Shown here: positions 1 through 8,741 of the stretch, in pieces
Numbering within the stretch: the first letter of the stretch is position 1
How the letters are laid out: each line of letters begins with the position of its first letter
From: Flavobacteriaceae bacterium
GTDB lineage: Bacteria; Bacteroidota; Bacteroidia; Flavobacteriales; Flavobacteriaceae
Length of the DNA stretch: 33,820 nucleotides
Assembly (NCBI GenBank): GCA_013043005.1
Contig: JABDOZ010000113.1
Span: 1 to 33,820 of the forward strand
Direction of reading: 5' to 3'
Position numbers and translations under genes: made by a program
Notes under the pieces: generated by a model
Database searches by the model: none
The model's input: the letters and a program-made list of their open reading frames with translations, nothing else
What the model was told of the DNA's origin: nothing

Positions 1-1
1 T

Positions 2-622
2 AGCTACACTATTGAAGAATGGTCCTGGGGTGTTGTAGGTTCAGGATATAACAATTGGGGTGATCCTAACTTCCCTCCTGATGCCAAATTTTATTACGAT
101 TACACAACAGACACATTTAAAGTAGGAGTGCAATTAATTGATGGTGAGATTAAATTTAGAACCAATAATGATTGGTCTAGTGGTGACGATCTAGGTGCTG
201 CCGGAACAGAAGGTTTTCTTGAAAGTCCTGGTAGTAATATTCCTGTTACAGCAGGACATTACCTTATTACTGTAAACTTTAATACCAATGAATATTCTAT
301 TGTTGAAACTGATGTTTGGGGTGTTGTGGGTTCAGGTTATAATAATTGGGGCAATCCTGATCCTGTTACAGACATTGTTACTCCAGATTTTGCGTTAACA
401 GAGATCCAAGAGAATGTTTTAGTTGGTGATGTTGTTACCTTAATTGATGGTGAAGTAAAATTCAGAACGAATAATGATTGGGGAAGTGGTGACGATTTAG
501 GAGCTGCTGCTACAGAAGGTTTTCTTGAAAATCCTGGAAGTAACATAGCTGTTGACGCTGGTTTATACAGAGTTCGAGTTGATTTAAACGACAATAGTTA
601 TCAATTAAATAAAGTTCAATAA
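2..622 (+). CDS. SusE/SusF-like starch-binding outer-membrane protein, 3' part
   Basis: The reading frame is open to the first base of the window, so this is the C-terminal 206 codons of a longer protein; an internal GTG at 128 is not a real start. Two tandem copies of one domain are visible: the signature WGVVGSGYNNWG recurs with a 97-codon period, and LIDGE(I/V)KFRTNNDW plus GSNI recurs about 102 codons apart. Repeated modules with conserved tryptophans of this kind are found in the C-terminal carbohydrate-binding domains of SusE/SusF, surface lipoproteins that bind starch next to the SusCD importer. The alpha-amylase immediately downstream supports a starch role. The signal peptide and lipobox lie outside the window. 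SusE versus SusF cannot be decided from this fragment. Confidence 0.8.
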   Translation, partial: SYTIEEWSWGVVGSGYNNWGDPNFPPDAKFYYDYTTDTFKVGVQLIDGEIKFRTNNDWSSGDDLGAAGTEGFLESPGSNIPVTAGHYLITVNFNTNEYSIVETDVWGVVGSGYNNWGNPDPVTDIVTPDFALTEIQENVLVGDVVTLIDGEVKFRTNNDWGSGDDLGAAATEGFLENPGSNIAVDAGLYRVRVDLNDNSYQLNKVQ

Positions 623-663
623 TCAAATTTGTTTGAATTTGTTATTATTTTAATACCAAAATT

Positions 664-690
664 AAAGACTGGCCGTAAAGGCCAGTCTTT
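664..690 (+). terminator. Strong 11-bp hairpin between susE/F and amylase genes
   Basis: An 11-bp perfect inverted repeat (AAAGACTGGCC, loop GTAAA, GGCCAGTCTTT) sits between two same-strand genes, 17 bases before the amylase ATG. It is not followed by a long T run, so it may be a terminator, a partial attenuator or an mRNA-stabilising 3' end separating expression of the binding protein from the enzyme. Confidence 0.6.
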
Positions 691-707
691 GTAAAAAATT
701 GTGATTT

Positions 708-3593
708 ATGAAAAAAATTACTTTATTACTTTTTTTATCAATTGGTTTATGTTATAGTCAACAGCAGACCGGCACTTTTACAATTACCCCTGCCAACTTT
801 GGAGCAAACGATGAAATCACAATTACTGTTTCTGGAGTTGATCCCACAATTTGGAATGCAGGCGAACCAGATAACATGTATCTATGGGCCTGGTATTTTG
901 ATCAATGTGGTGATATAGGTGGTCCTGTAAATGGTACTGGAGACTGGGAAAACTCCGCTGAGTATTTACAAATGACCAATAATGGCGATGGGACATATAG
1001 TTATATTTTAACACCTTCTGTTTTTTATGCTGATTCAAATATTTCAGAGATTGGTGTTTTGGCCAAAGCAAAAGATGGCACTGGAGACAATAAAACTCAA
1101 GACAATTTAGAATATGTTGGTGAGGGAATTGTGGTTGACTTCTCAGATCCAGCATCTACCCCTGCTGTTTTGAATAGTGGAGATGATCTTACCATTAAAG
1201 GTACTTTCTCTTCTAAAGGAATTCAGCAATTTGGAACCTCATATGAGGTGTTCTATAATGAAGTATCCCAGGGAACAGGAAGCAATGGTTTTCCTGTCTT
1301 TAATTTCGACCTAACTAATTTGACCATAAGCGGAACCGTTCGGGTTGAGGCAACTATCTCTGGAGAAAGCTCATCATGTTCATTCGATGTTATTGTAGCA
1401 CCTACGGTTACAGAGCAATCTATGCCTGCAGGTAAGGAGGATGGGATAAATTATGATAGCGGCGACAATACGACCGCTACTCTCATTCTCAATGCTCCAC
1501 TGAAGGATTTTGTTTATGTGTCAGGTAGCTGGAATAATTATACCCCTGGTCCTGCAGATTTGATGAAACGTGATCCATCAACAGGGAAATACTGGCTTCA
1601 GATAACCGGCTTAACGCCAGGAACAAAATATCATTATCAATACCAGGTATTCGAATTAACTCCTGCGACTAATTCACCGCAACGGGTGGTTATTGCAGAT
1701 CCTTTTTCAACAACTATTCTATCAGCCTTTGACGATCCATGGATCCCTGCTTCGTCTTATCCGAACATCCCAATTGTTCCTGACAATGCACTAGGAATTG
1801 ACGCAACATTGTTAGAGCCTGGGAAAACAGTTTACCCGTGGGTTGTAACCAATTTCAATAAACCCAAAAAAGAAGACTTGATCATTTATGAGGTGCTCGT
1901 CCGTGATTTCGATGCCAATCGTAATTTACAGGACCTAATAGACCGTATTGATTACTTTAAAAATTTAAATATCAACGCTATTGAATTAATGCCTGTTATG
2001 GAATTTGAAGGCAACGAAAGTTGGGGCTATAATACGAGCCATCATATGGCACTTGATAAGTTTTATGGAACCGAAGATAAATTCAAAGAGTTTATCGATT
2101 TGTGCCATCAAAATGGAATTGCTGTAATATTAGATCTTGCATTGAACCATGCTTTTGGGAGAAATCCTTTATTGCGCATGTGGATGGATGATCCTGATGG
2201 CAATGAGTTCGGTCCACCAACCAGTGAAAACCCATATTTTAATCTGAGCGCCACACATAGTTATAGTGTTGGCGATGATTTCAATCATTCTCAACCCCTT
2301 ACACAATATTATACCGAACGTGTTATTAAGCATTGGATTGAAGAATTTAAAATAGACGGATTCCGTTGGGATCTTACAAAAGGCTTTACTCAGAATTGTT
2401 CCGCAAGTGATGAAGGCTGTACAAACTCTTATCAGCAGGATCGTGTTGATCGATTAAAGGCTTATGCTGATTATTCATGGAGTCTTGACGAAACACATTA
2501 TGTGATTTTTGAGCATTTAGGAAGTGATTCCGAAGAGCAACAATGGGCAAACTACAGATTAGGTGATGCAGTTCCTAAAGGGATTATGATGTGGAGTGAA
2601 ATGTGGGATGCCTATAAAAATCTGGCAAATGGAGGCGCATCAAATTTTGATAGAATGGGTCATGTCGCACATGGCTTTACGGCTAAAAGAGCACTTGGAT
2701 ATCCTGAAAGTCATGACAAGGATAGAATAATGTATGAAATGACCGAGTTTGGAGGTGGTGGTGGATTTGACCTCAATACATCGCTGCAACGAATGTCTGC
2801 TATTGGAGCAGTAACGATTCCAATTCCGGGTCCTAAAATGATTTGGCATTTTGCAGATCTTGGAATGGATGATTCTATCTGGACCTGCAATAATGGTACT
2901 GTAAATTCTGATTACGATGGCAACAATGATGGAGATTGTAAGTTAGATACCAAACCACAACCACAATGGAGTGAGAACTGGTTAGGAGACCCTAACAGAA
3001 GTCAAGTTAGAAGAGATTGGGCCAGATTAATTGAACTCAAAATTAATGAAGATGTTTTTGAGCTCCAATATGCAATAAATAGTGGATCATTAACACCTAG
3101 AATTTATGTTTATGATGAATTTGATATACTACCTTCAAGTTCTTTAAAAAATGTAGTTATTTTAGCAAATTTTACAACCTCAACTCAAAATGTAACACCA
3201 GACTTCCCTTATACAGGAACCTGGTATGATCTAATGGATGGAACTGGAATTACATCAATAAATGTGAACAATACTACAGACCCTATTAGTTTACCTGCTG
3301 GAGGTTTTAAGATCTATGGCAATCAAAGTTCAATTGCTTTGGATACCAATGATATTCTTAATATGGATTCATTTGCAATTTATCCAAATCCTGCAAATGA
3401 TTCTTTTCAAATAAATAAAAACATTCAATTGTTAAGAGTTTACGATATTACAGGTAAATTAATTACAGAATATAGAGATGATTTTAGCAAAGGTAAATCT
3501 TTTGATGTATCAAATCTTTTATCTGGAATTTATATTGTAGAAATAGAAAATGAATTAGGTCACAGAGCAACAGCTAAACTGGTTAAGAATTAG
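708..3593 (+). CDS. Secreted GH13 alpha-amylase with T9SS sorting domain
   Basis: This 961-aa protein is predicted to hydrolyse alpha-glucans outside the cell. Residues 1-18 form a signal peptide (MKKITLLLFLSIGLCYSQ). N-terminal beta-sandwich domains follow, the second (about 255-325, with WNNYTPGP) resembling an E-set/CBM48 module. The GH13 barrel runs from about residue 390 (IIYEVLVRDF). Its conserved regions are visible: DLALNH (D476), GFRWDLTKG with the nucleophile D555, FEHLG with the acid/base E602, and ESHD with D670. A linker and beta domain lead to a type A T9SS sorting domain over the last ~75 residues (IYPNPAND ... GIYIVEI ... KLVKN), so the protein should cross the outer membrane by type IX secretion. 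The start has no Shine-Dalgarno, as usual in this phylum. The gene lies just after a SusE/F-like gene, which fits a starch locus. Confidence 0.92.
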   Translation: MKKITLLLFLSIGLCYSQQQTGTFTITPANFGANDEITITVSGVDPTIWNAGEPDNMYLWAWYFDQCGDIGGPVNGTGDWENSAEYLQMTNNGDGTYSYILTPSVFYADSNISEIGVLAKAKDGTGDNKTQDNLEYVGEGIVVDFSDPASTPAVLNSGDDLTIKGTFSSKGIQQFGTSYEVFYNEVSQGTGSNGFPVFNFDLTNLTISGTVRVEATISGESSSCSFDVIVAPTVTEQSMPAGKEDGINYDSGDNTTATLILNAPLKDFVYVSGSWNNYTPGPADLMKRDPSTGKYWLQITGLTPGTKYHYQYQVFELTPATNSPQRVVIADPFSTTILSAFDDPWIPASSYPNIPIVPDNALGIDATLLEPGKTVYPWVVTNFNKPKKEDLIIYEVLVRDFDANRNLQDLIDRIDYFKNLNINAIELMPVMEFEGNESWGYNTSHHMALDKFYGTEDKFKEFIDLCHQNGIAVILDLALNHAFGRNPLLRMWMDDPDGNEFGPPTSENPYFNLSATHSYSVGDDFNHSQPLTQYYTERVIKHWIEEFKIDGFRWDLTKGFTQNCSASDEGCTNSYQQDRVDRLKAYADYSWSLDETHYVIFEHLGSDSEEQQWANYRLGDAVPKGIMMWSEMWDAYKNLANGGASNFDRMGHVAHGFTAKRALGYPESHDKDRIMYEMTEFGGGGGFDLNTSLQRMSAIGAVTIPIPGPKMIWHFADLGMDDSIWTCNNGTVNSDYDGNNDGDCKLDTKPQPQWSENWLGDPNRSQVRRDWARLIELKINEDVFELQYAINSGSLTPRIYVYDEFDILPSSSLKNVVILANFTTSTQNVTPDFPYTGTWYDLMDGTGITSINVNNTTDPISLPAGGFKIYGNQSSIALDTNDILNMDSFAIYPNPANDSFQINKNIQLLRVYDITGKLITEYRDDFSKGKSFDVSNLLSGIYIVEIENELGHRATAKLVKN

Positions 3594-3613
3594 TAATATT
3601 TTATGCCATAATT

Positions 3614-3646
3614 AAAAAAGCTTCAATAAATGTTGAAGCTTTTTTT
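3614..3646 (+). terminator. Rho-independent terminator of amylase, bidirectional
   Basis: The stem GCTTCAA / TTGAAGC is flanked by an A run on one side and a T run on the other, with loop TAAATG. The A/T flanks extend the stem to about 13 bp and give a U tract in both directions. It can therefore end both the amylase transcript and the minus-strand tRNA-Leu transcript that abuts it. Confidence 0.85.
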
Positions 3647-3647
3647 G

Positions 3648-3729
3648 TGCGGGCGGGGAGACTCGAACTCCCACACCTCGCGGCACTAGATCCTAAGTCT
3701 AGCGTGTCTACCAATTCCACCACGCCCGC
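3648..3729 (-). tRNA. tRNA-Leu (anticodon UAG)
   Basis: Read on the minus strand, the gene begins GCGGGCG and closes with CGCCCGC plus discriminator A, a perfect 7-bp acceptor stem. The anticodon loop CTTAGGA carries UAG, reading CUA and other CUN leucine codons. The T loop GTTCGAGTC is canonical. A long variable arm (between the anticodon stem and the T stem) makes this a class II tRNA of 82 nt, as expected for leucine. No CCA is encoded; CAAAAAA follows, leading into the shared terminator. Confidence 0.96.
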
Positions 3730-3765
3730 AAAATATTCCTTTTAAAAGCTAAAATTCTAAAAGCC

Positions 3766-3795
3766 TGCACTCCGAAGCTTTAGCGAAGGAGTGCA
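3766..3795 (-). repeat. Hairpin in the tRNA-Leu leader
   Basis: TGCACTCC and GGAGTGCA form a perfect 8-bp inverted repeat around a 14-nt loop that itself holds AAGCTT. On the minus strand it lies directly after the -7 element, so it would sit at the 5' end of the pre-tRNA transcript, about 40 nt before the mature tRNA. A processing or stability role is inference. Confidence 0.5.
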
Positions 3796-3822
3796 AATAT
3801 AAACAATAGTTTAAATATACAA
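3794..3822 (-). promoter_or_regulatory. Promoter of tRNA-Leu (-33 TTG, -7 TATATTTG)
   Basis: On the minus strand TTG (3822-3820) is followed after 18 bases by TATATTTG (3801-3794). This matches the Bacteroidota consensus TTG-N17-23-TAnnTTTG perfectly. It lies 64 nt upstream of the tRNA 5' end. Confidence 0.75.
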
Positions 3823-3842
3823 ATAGCAAAATTTCAATAAAA

Positions 3843-3869
3843 TTGTTCCTTGGCAATTTTGTACTTTTG
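3843..3869 (+). promoter_or_regulatory. Putative promoter of the M20 dipeptidase operon
   Basis: TACTTTTG at 3862-3869 fits the -7 consensus TAnnTTTG. A TTG at 3843-3845 lies 16 bases upstream, slightly closer than the usual 17-23. The -7 element ends 19 nt before the ATG at 3889. Confidence 0.5.
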
Positions 3870-3888
3870 ATCAAACTAAAACTTTCAA

Positions 3889-5277
3889 ATGGAAAATTTA
3901 AAATCATACGTCAATCAAAACAAAGACCGCTTTATTAATGAACTTATTGAACTCTTAAAAATACCCTCCATTAGCGCCGATTCGGCTTATGACAAGGATG
4001 TTATAAAAACTGCAGAGGAAGTAAAATCTCGTTTAGAAAAAGCTGGATGTGATAAGGTGGAAATTTGTGAAACAGACGGTCATCCAATTGTTTATGGTGA
4101 AAAAATTATTGACAAAAATTTGCCAACGGTTTTAGTTTATGGACATTATGATGTGCAACCACCAGATCCATTAGATCTATGGACATCGCCACCATTTGAA
4201 CCGGTTATTAAAGAAACAGATCTACATCGTGAAGGTGCCATATATGCAAGAGGAGCCTGTGATGATAAAGGGCAACTCTATATGCATGTTAAAGCATTGG
4301 AATTCATGACCTCGACGAACCAGTTACCATGTAATGTAAAGTTTATGATAGAAGGTGAAGAAGAAGTGGGAAGTGTGAATTTATCAAAATATGTAAAGGA
4401 GAATCAAGATAAATTAAGCAATGATGTCATATTGATTTCAGACACTGGGATGATCTCTAAAGATACGCCATCTATTACAACTGGATTAAGGGGTCTTAGT
4501 TATGTTGAAGTTGAAGTTACAGGGCCAAACAGAGATTTGCATTCCGGATTGTATGGCGGTGCAGTGGCAAATCCAATCAATATCTTAACTAAAATGATTG
4601 CGTCCTTACACGATGAAAACAATCATATAAACATTCCGGGATTTTACGACAAGGTTGAAGAACTCTCACAAGAAGAACGTGCAGAAATGGCCAAAGCACC
4701 ATTCTCGCTGGAAAAATATAAAAAGGCATTGGATATAGATGCCGTTTATGGAGAAGAAGGATATTCTACCCACGAAAGATGCTCCATAAGACCAACTTTG
4801 GACGTTAACGGAATATGGGGTGGTTACACAGGTGAAGGAGCAAAAACTGTTATTGCCAGCAAAGCTTATGCTAAAATTTCCATGCGTTTAGTACCACATC
4901 AGGATTGGAAGGAAATTACAGAGCAATTTAAAACCCATTTTGAAAGTATCGCTCCAAAAGGTGTTACTGTTAAAGTTACACCTCATCATGGTGGTCAAGG
5001 ATATGTAACTCCAATCGATAATATAGGATATCAGGCAGCCAGTAAAGCATACGAAGATTCATTTGGGAAAAAACCAATCCCACAAAGAAGTGGAGGAAGC
5101 ATCCCTATTGTGGCTTTATTTGAGGAAGAATTAAAAAGTAAAACCATATTGATGGGATTTGGTTTAGATAGTGATGCTATTCATTCACCCAATGAACATT
5201 TTGGCCTATTCAACTATTTAAAAGGCATCGAAACTATCCCGTTGTTTTACAAATATTTTACGGAGCTATCTAAATAA
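3889..5277 (+). CDS. M20 family metallodipeptidase
   Basis: This 462-aa cytosolic zinc peptidase of the M20 family (CNDP/PepV-like dipeptidases) probably hydrolyses short peptides to amino acids. Visible signatures are GHYDVQP with metal ligand H86 and catalytic D88, the bridging aspartate in RGACDDKGQ, the general-base glutamate pair in EGEEEVGS, and a C-terminal ligand region SDAIHSPNEH. The central lid/dimerisation domain begins around GLRGLSYVEVEVTGPNRDLHS. There is no signal peptide. Length is normal for the family. The exporter gene 27 bp downstream is on the same strand and probably cotranscribed. Substrate preference cannot be told from sequence. Confidence 0.92.
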   Translation: MENLKSYVNQNKDRFINELIELLKIPSISADSAYDKDVIKTAEEVKSRLEKAGCDKVEICETDGHPIVYGEKIIDKNLPTVLVYGHYDVQPPDPLDLWTSPPFEPVIKETDLHREGAIYARGACDDKGQLYMHVKALEFMTSTNQLPCNVKFMIEGEEEVGSVNLSKYVKENQDKLSNDVILISDTGMISKDTPSITTGLRGLSYVEVEVTGPNRDLHSGLYGGAVANPINILTKMIASLHDENNHINIPGFYDKVEELSQEERAEMAKAPFSLEKYKKALDIDAVYGEEGYSTHERCSIRPTLDVNGIWGGYTGEGAKTVIASKAYAKISMRLVPHQDWKEITEQFKTHFESIAPKGVTVKVTPHHGGQGYVTPIDNIGYQAASKAYEDSFGKKPIPQRSGGSIPIVALFEEELKSKTILMGFGLDSDAIHSPNEHFGLFNYLKGIETIPLFYKYFTELSK

Positions 5278-5304
5278 TTTAGGTTTTTACATGGGTAATC
5301 TTAA

Positions 5305-6168
5305 ATGAAAAACCAACATGCTTCTCAGCTGCTGGGATTGACTGTAGCTACACTTTTTATAAGTACATCTGGTGCTTTAGGAAAATACATCGGCATGCCT
5401 ACTCCGGTAATTATTTGGTGGAGAAGCGCATTAGGCCTATTATTTATTTATGGCTATTGTAGATTCAAGAAAATAAACATAACGATTCAATCTAAAAGGG
5501 ATCTGCTAACTTTTACTGTAAGTTCGCTATTTTTAGGCGCTCACTGGATCACTTATTTCTATTCCTTAAAGCTGTCTAATGTAGCAATAGGCATGCTGTC
5601 TTTATTTACATTCCCAGTAATTACAGCATTATTAGAACCAATTTTTATAAAGATTAAATTTGACCCTATACATATCATTTTGGGCCTTCTGGTTTTATTA
5701 GGAATATATATTCTTGCTCCAGAAATAAACTTTGAAAGTGAATACTTTAAAGGAATCCTATTAGGCATTCTATCTGCTGTTTTCTATTCAATTAGAATAT
5801 TAATTCTTAAACAGCACATTGTAAGTTATAATGGTACAATGCTCATGCTTTATCAATTGGTTATTCTTACTATTGTATTACTGCCTGTGTTATTTTTAAT
5901 GGATACTTCAGAAATTAAATCTCAATATCCTTATGTGTTAATTTTAGCTTTGGTCACAACCGCCATTGGACATACGCTTTTTGTTAAAAGTTTAAATCAT
6001 TTTAAGGCAAGTACCGCAAGTATTATTACGAGTATTCAACCCATATTTGGAATTATAATAGCTTATTTCTTTTTAAAAGAGATACCTACCTGGAATACGC
6101 TAATTGGAGGATTGATAATTCTTTCAACTGTAATCATTGAAAGTGTGAGATCAAGCAGAGTTCAATAA
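5305..6168 (+). CDS. EamA/DMT-family membrane transporter
   Basis: This 287-aa integral membrane protein has about ten hydrophobic helices in two EamA halves. The first half includes TPVIIWWRSALGLLFIYGY and SLFLGAHWITYFYSLKLS; the second begins near KGILLGILSAVFYSIRILIL and ends in FLKEIPTWNTLIGGLIILS. These are hallmarks of the drug/metabolite transporter superfamily, which exports amino acids or other small metabolites across the inner membrane. It follows the dipeptidase by 27 bp without a promoter, so the pair may release excess amino acids produced by peptide cleavage; that link is inference. It converges on the M28 gene with a 7-bp gap and no terminator. Confidence 0.88.
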   Translation: MKNQHASQLLGLTVATLFISTSGALGKYIGMPTPVIIWWRSALGLLFIYGYCRFKKINITIQSKRDLLTFTVSSLFLGAHWITYFYSLKLSNVAIGMLSLFTFPVITALLEPIFIKIKFDPIHIILGLLVLLGIYILAPEINFESEYFKGILLGILSAVFYSIRILILKQHIVSYNGTMLMLYQLVILTIVLLPVLFLMDTSEIKSQYPYVLILALVTTAIGHTLFVKSLNHFKASTASIITSIQPIFGIIIAYFFLKEIPTWNTLIGGLIILSTVIIESVRSSRVQ

Positions 6169-6175
6169 TTGTTAA

Positions 6176-7531
6176 CTACTCCTTAATAAGCTTGTAATTC
6201 AATGTTTTACCATCTATATTAATTCGTACAAAATATAAACCTTTTGATAAAATATTGACATTTATTTCTTCCGATTGGTCTGTGATTGATCTATCATAAA
6301 CCTTTTTACCAAATAAATCGAATAACTCAATTTCTCCATCTGAAAACTCAGAAAATTCTATAAAAAGTTTTGTGCTTACAGGGTTAGGGAATATTTTAAC
6401 CTGATTGTTACCAAGCTGTTCAACCCCTAAAGAATTAACCGTTTTACATTCGCTAATCTCTGTGCAAGTTCCCGATGTAATTTCAACCGCAAAATTCCCT
6501 CTGAAAGTTGCGGTATAACTTTGATTGGTTGCCCCAGTTATTGGTGAGTCCGTTTTACAATTTATCCATTGATAAGAATTTCCGCTTTGGTTAGCCGTCA
6601 ATACTGGTCCATTCTGACTTACTGTGTTATCTACATTAACCAATCCTCCTTTAGTTGCGGTGTATGCCATTAAAAGCTTTGTCATTTCATGAAAGTACGG
6701 TAAATTCAAAGTACTAACTCTATCATTCGCAGTATGGTAATCAGGAGTAAAATCACCATTGGACCAAGCCTCTCCGAAAAGTACTGCAGAATATCCTTCA
6801 TCCCAAAACTTAGAATGGTCACTTGCTGTTGTACCAGGATTCACTACATTGGCATTTAAATTAAGACTATAGGAATTTAATACATCAATAATGTCATCTT
6901 TTATTTGCAATGAATTAGATATATCTCTTACATCAATATCAAAATCATTATCTCCATCACCATCATAAGCCATCATATCAATATTCAATACACCTAAAAT
7001 ATTATCACCGTTATTTGCAGCTTGATTGGCATAATAACCTGCACCAATCAGCCCTATTTCCTCTTCGTCCCAAAGAGCATAAACTATTGTATTATCTGTA
7101 CACTGCGTTGATAGAATTCTGGCAATCTCTAATACTGCTGTGGTACCGCTTGCATTATCGTCTGCACAATAATTAGCAACCGAATCATAGTGAGCACATA
7201 TAATATATATGTCATCAGGATTGGTTTTACCTTCCTGAATGGCAATAATATTTCTACCTCCTGAACTATAAACTTGATCTATTACGTTTAAATTATTATA
7301 AGAATTCAGCTCTTGCAAAAGATATTCTGCTGCCAAGTTGTTATCAGAATTACTTACTCTATTCAGTATAGTTACTGTGTTGCCATTCACGATTGTTGAA
7401 ACCTCCCCTGAGAATTCATTTAATTTTAATGTTAAAGAGTCTAAACTCACGTTTGAAACTAAATCATTTATCGATTGAGAATATGCTGAAAAGCAAAACA
7501 ATGAAGCCACAAATAGAAATACATTTTTCAT
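6176..7531 (-). CDS. Secreted M28 zinc aminopeptidase with T9SS tail
   Basis: This 451-aa M28-family peptidase would release amino acids from extracellular peptides. The ATG at 7531 is chosen because it begins a clean signal peptide (MKNVFLFVASLFCFSAYSQ). An ATG 48 bp upstream would add residues before the signal and would lie on the far side of a -7 element at 7546-7553. Zinc-site motifs are visible: CAHYDS (H114), ADDNASG (D124), WDEEEIG (catalytic Glu and ligand), NIDMMAYDGDGDND and DYHTANDR (final His). A small Ig-like module (SYQWINCKTDSPITG) leads to a T9SS type A sorting domain (IFPNPVSTKLFIEF ... GLYFVRI ... KLIKE), so the enzyme is likely exported or surface-attached. Confidence 0.93.
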   Translation of the reverse strand: MKNVFLFVASLFCFSAYSQSINDLVSNVSLDSLTLKLNEFSGEVSTIVNGNTVTILNRVSNSDNNLAAEYLLQELNSYNNLNVIDQVYSSGGRNIIAIQEGKTNPDDIYIICAHYDSVANYCADDNASGTTAVLEIARILSTQCTDNTIVYALWDEEEIGLIGAGYYANQAANNGDNILGVLNIDMMAYDGDGDNDFDIDVRDISNSLQIKDDIIDVLNSYSLNLNANVVNPGTTASDHSKFWDEGYSAVLFGEAWSNGDFTPDYHTANDRVSTLNLPYFHEMTKLLMAYTATKGGLVNVDNTVSQNGPVLTANQSGNSYQWINCKTDSPITGATNQSYTATFRGNFAVEITSGTCTEISECKTVNSLGVEQLGNNQVKIFPNPVSTKLFIEFSEFSDGEIELFDLFGKKVYDRSITDQSEEINVNILSKGLYFVRINIDGKTLNYKLIKE

Positions 7532-7545
7532 ACGAGCATTTTTGT

Positions 7546-7553
7546 CAAATATA
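7546..7553 (-). promoter_or_regulatory. -7 element of the M28 gene
   Basis: On the minus strand TATATTTG matches TAnnTTTG and lies 14 bases before the chosen ATG at 7531. No convincing TTG is found at the right spacing. The site supports 7531 over 7579 as the start codon. Confidence 0.45.
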
Positions 7554-7630
7554 GTTAAATCAGAAAAAATATGTAACATTTTATACCCAATTGCGTTCTA
7601 ATAAATATCATCAATCAAAAAACATAAATT

Positions 7631-8731
7631 ATGCTAAAGCAATTCTTCATTATCTGCTCAGGATCGGACACTAATATTTTAAGAGATTGTTCCATTGGAG
7701 AACAAAACAAATATGTAGGCATTGGAGCCACTGTGTTCTTTACAGCGGTTATGGCTTTTATCGCTGCGAGTTATGCTCTCTATACAGTTTTTGATAATTT
7801 GATGACATCTATTTTCTTTGGATTTGTATGGGGCTTACTGATTTTTAACCTGGATAGATTTATTGTTTCCACAATTAAAAAACGAAATAGTTTTATTGAT
7901 GAGTTAATTCAAGCATCTCCACGAATTTTACTAGCTGTAATTATTGCAGTCGTTATTGCAAAGCCACTTGAATTAAAGATCTTTGAGAAAGAAATCAACC
8001 AGGTGTTATTAACGGAAAAAAATCAGATGACACTTGAGAACAAAGATCAGATTGCGCAACAATACATTCCGAAAACTGAAGCTCTTAAGCAAAATATTAC
8101 AGATCTACAAAACCAAGTTGACACCAAAGAGGCTCAAGTAAATAAGCTTTATGAAACCTATATTGCCGAGGCAGAAGGTCGAGAAGGAACCATGTTATTA
8201 GGTAAAGGACCTGTTTACAAAGAGAAACGTGAAAAACATGATGCTCTGCTTGCCGAATTACAATTACTTAAATCAGAAAATAAAGAAAAGATTATTGCAT
8301 CGGAAATTGAAATAGCCAAATTAAAGTCTGAATATGAAAATCAAGTTTCTACATCACAACCTATAATTGATGGATTTGATGGATTAATGGCACGGGTTAA
8401 CGCGTTAACTAAACTACCTTGGTTGCCATCGTTTTTTATTTTTCTCTTATTTCTAGCTATTGAAACATCTCCAATTTTTGCGAAATTATTATCTCCAAAA
8501 GGTGAATATGATTTTAAATTTGAAGATGAAGAAAACGTAGTAAAGACCTGGACAGCACAAAAAGCACATCAGAGAAAAGTCATGTTAAGTGCTGATAACA
8601 ATATAAATGACAGGGTTTATGGAGATATAGCTGACGAGGATGAAATTTATGTGCTTAAAAAGAAAACTGCTCAGGAATTACTTCAATTGCAGGCGGAAGC
8701 TTTCTATAAAAGTCAGAAGAAAATATTGTAG
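7631..8731 (+). CDS. DUF4407 membrane protein
   Basis: This 366-aa protein is recognisable as DUF4407, a widespread Bacteroidota inner-membrane family of unknown function. The N-terminus (FFIICSGSDTNILRDCSIGEQNKYVGIG) is followed by helices around residues 30-50, 58-78 and 88-108. The motif FGFVWGLLIFNLDRFIVS is typical of the family. A long charged coiled coil spans about 120-250 (KTEALKQNITDLQNQVDTKE), and a fourth helix lies near 260-285 (WLPSFFIFLLFLAIETSPIF), then a cytoplasmic tail. It diverges from the M28 gene and converges on the sugar transferase with a 10-bp gap. I see no evidence for a specific role. Confidence 0.85.
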   Translation: MLKQFFIICSGSDTNILRDCSIGEQNKYVGIGATVFFTAVMAFIAASYALYTVFDNLMTSIFFGFVWGLLIFNLDRFIVSTIKKRNSFIDELIQASPRILLAVIIAVVIAKPLELKIFEKEINQVLLTEKNQMTLENKDQIAQQYIPKTEALKQNITDLQNQVDTKEAQVNKLYETYIAEAEGREGTMLLGKGPVYKEKREKHDALLAELQLLKSENKEKIIASEIEIAKLKSEYENQVSTSQPIIDGFDGLMARVNALTKLPWLPSFFIFLLFLAIETSPIFAKLLSPKGEYDFKFEDEENVVKTWTAQKAHQRKVMLSADNNINDRVYGDIADEDEIYVLKKKTAQELLQLQAEAFYKSQKKIL

Positions 8732-8741
8732 GTCAGAGAAT

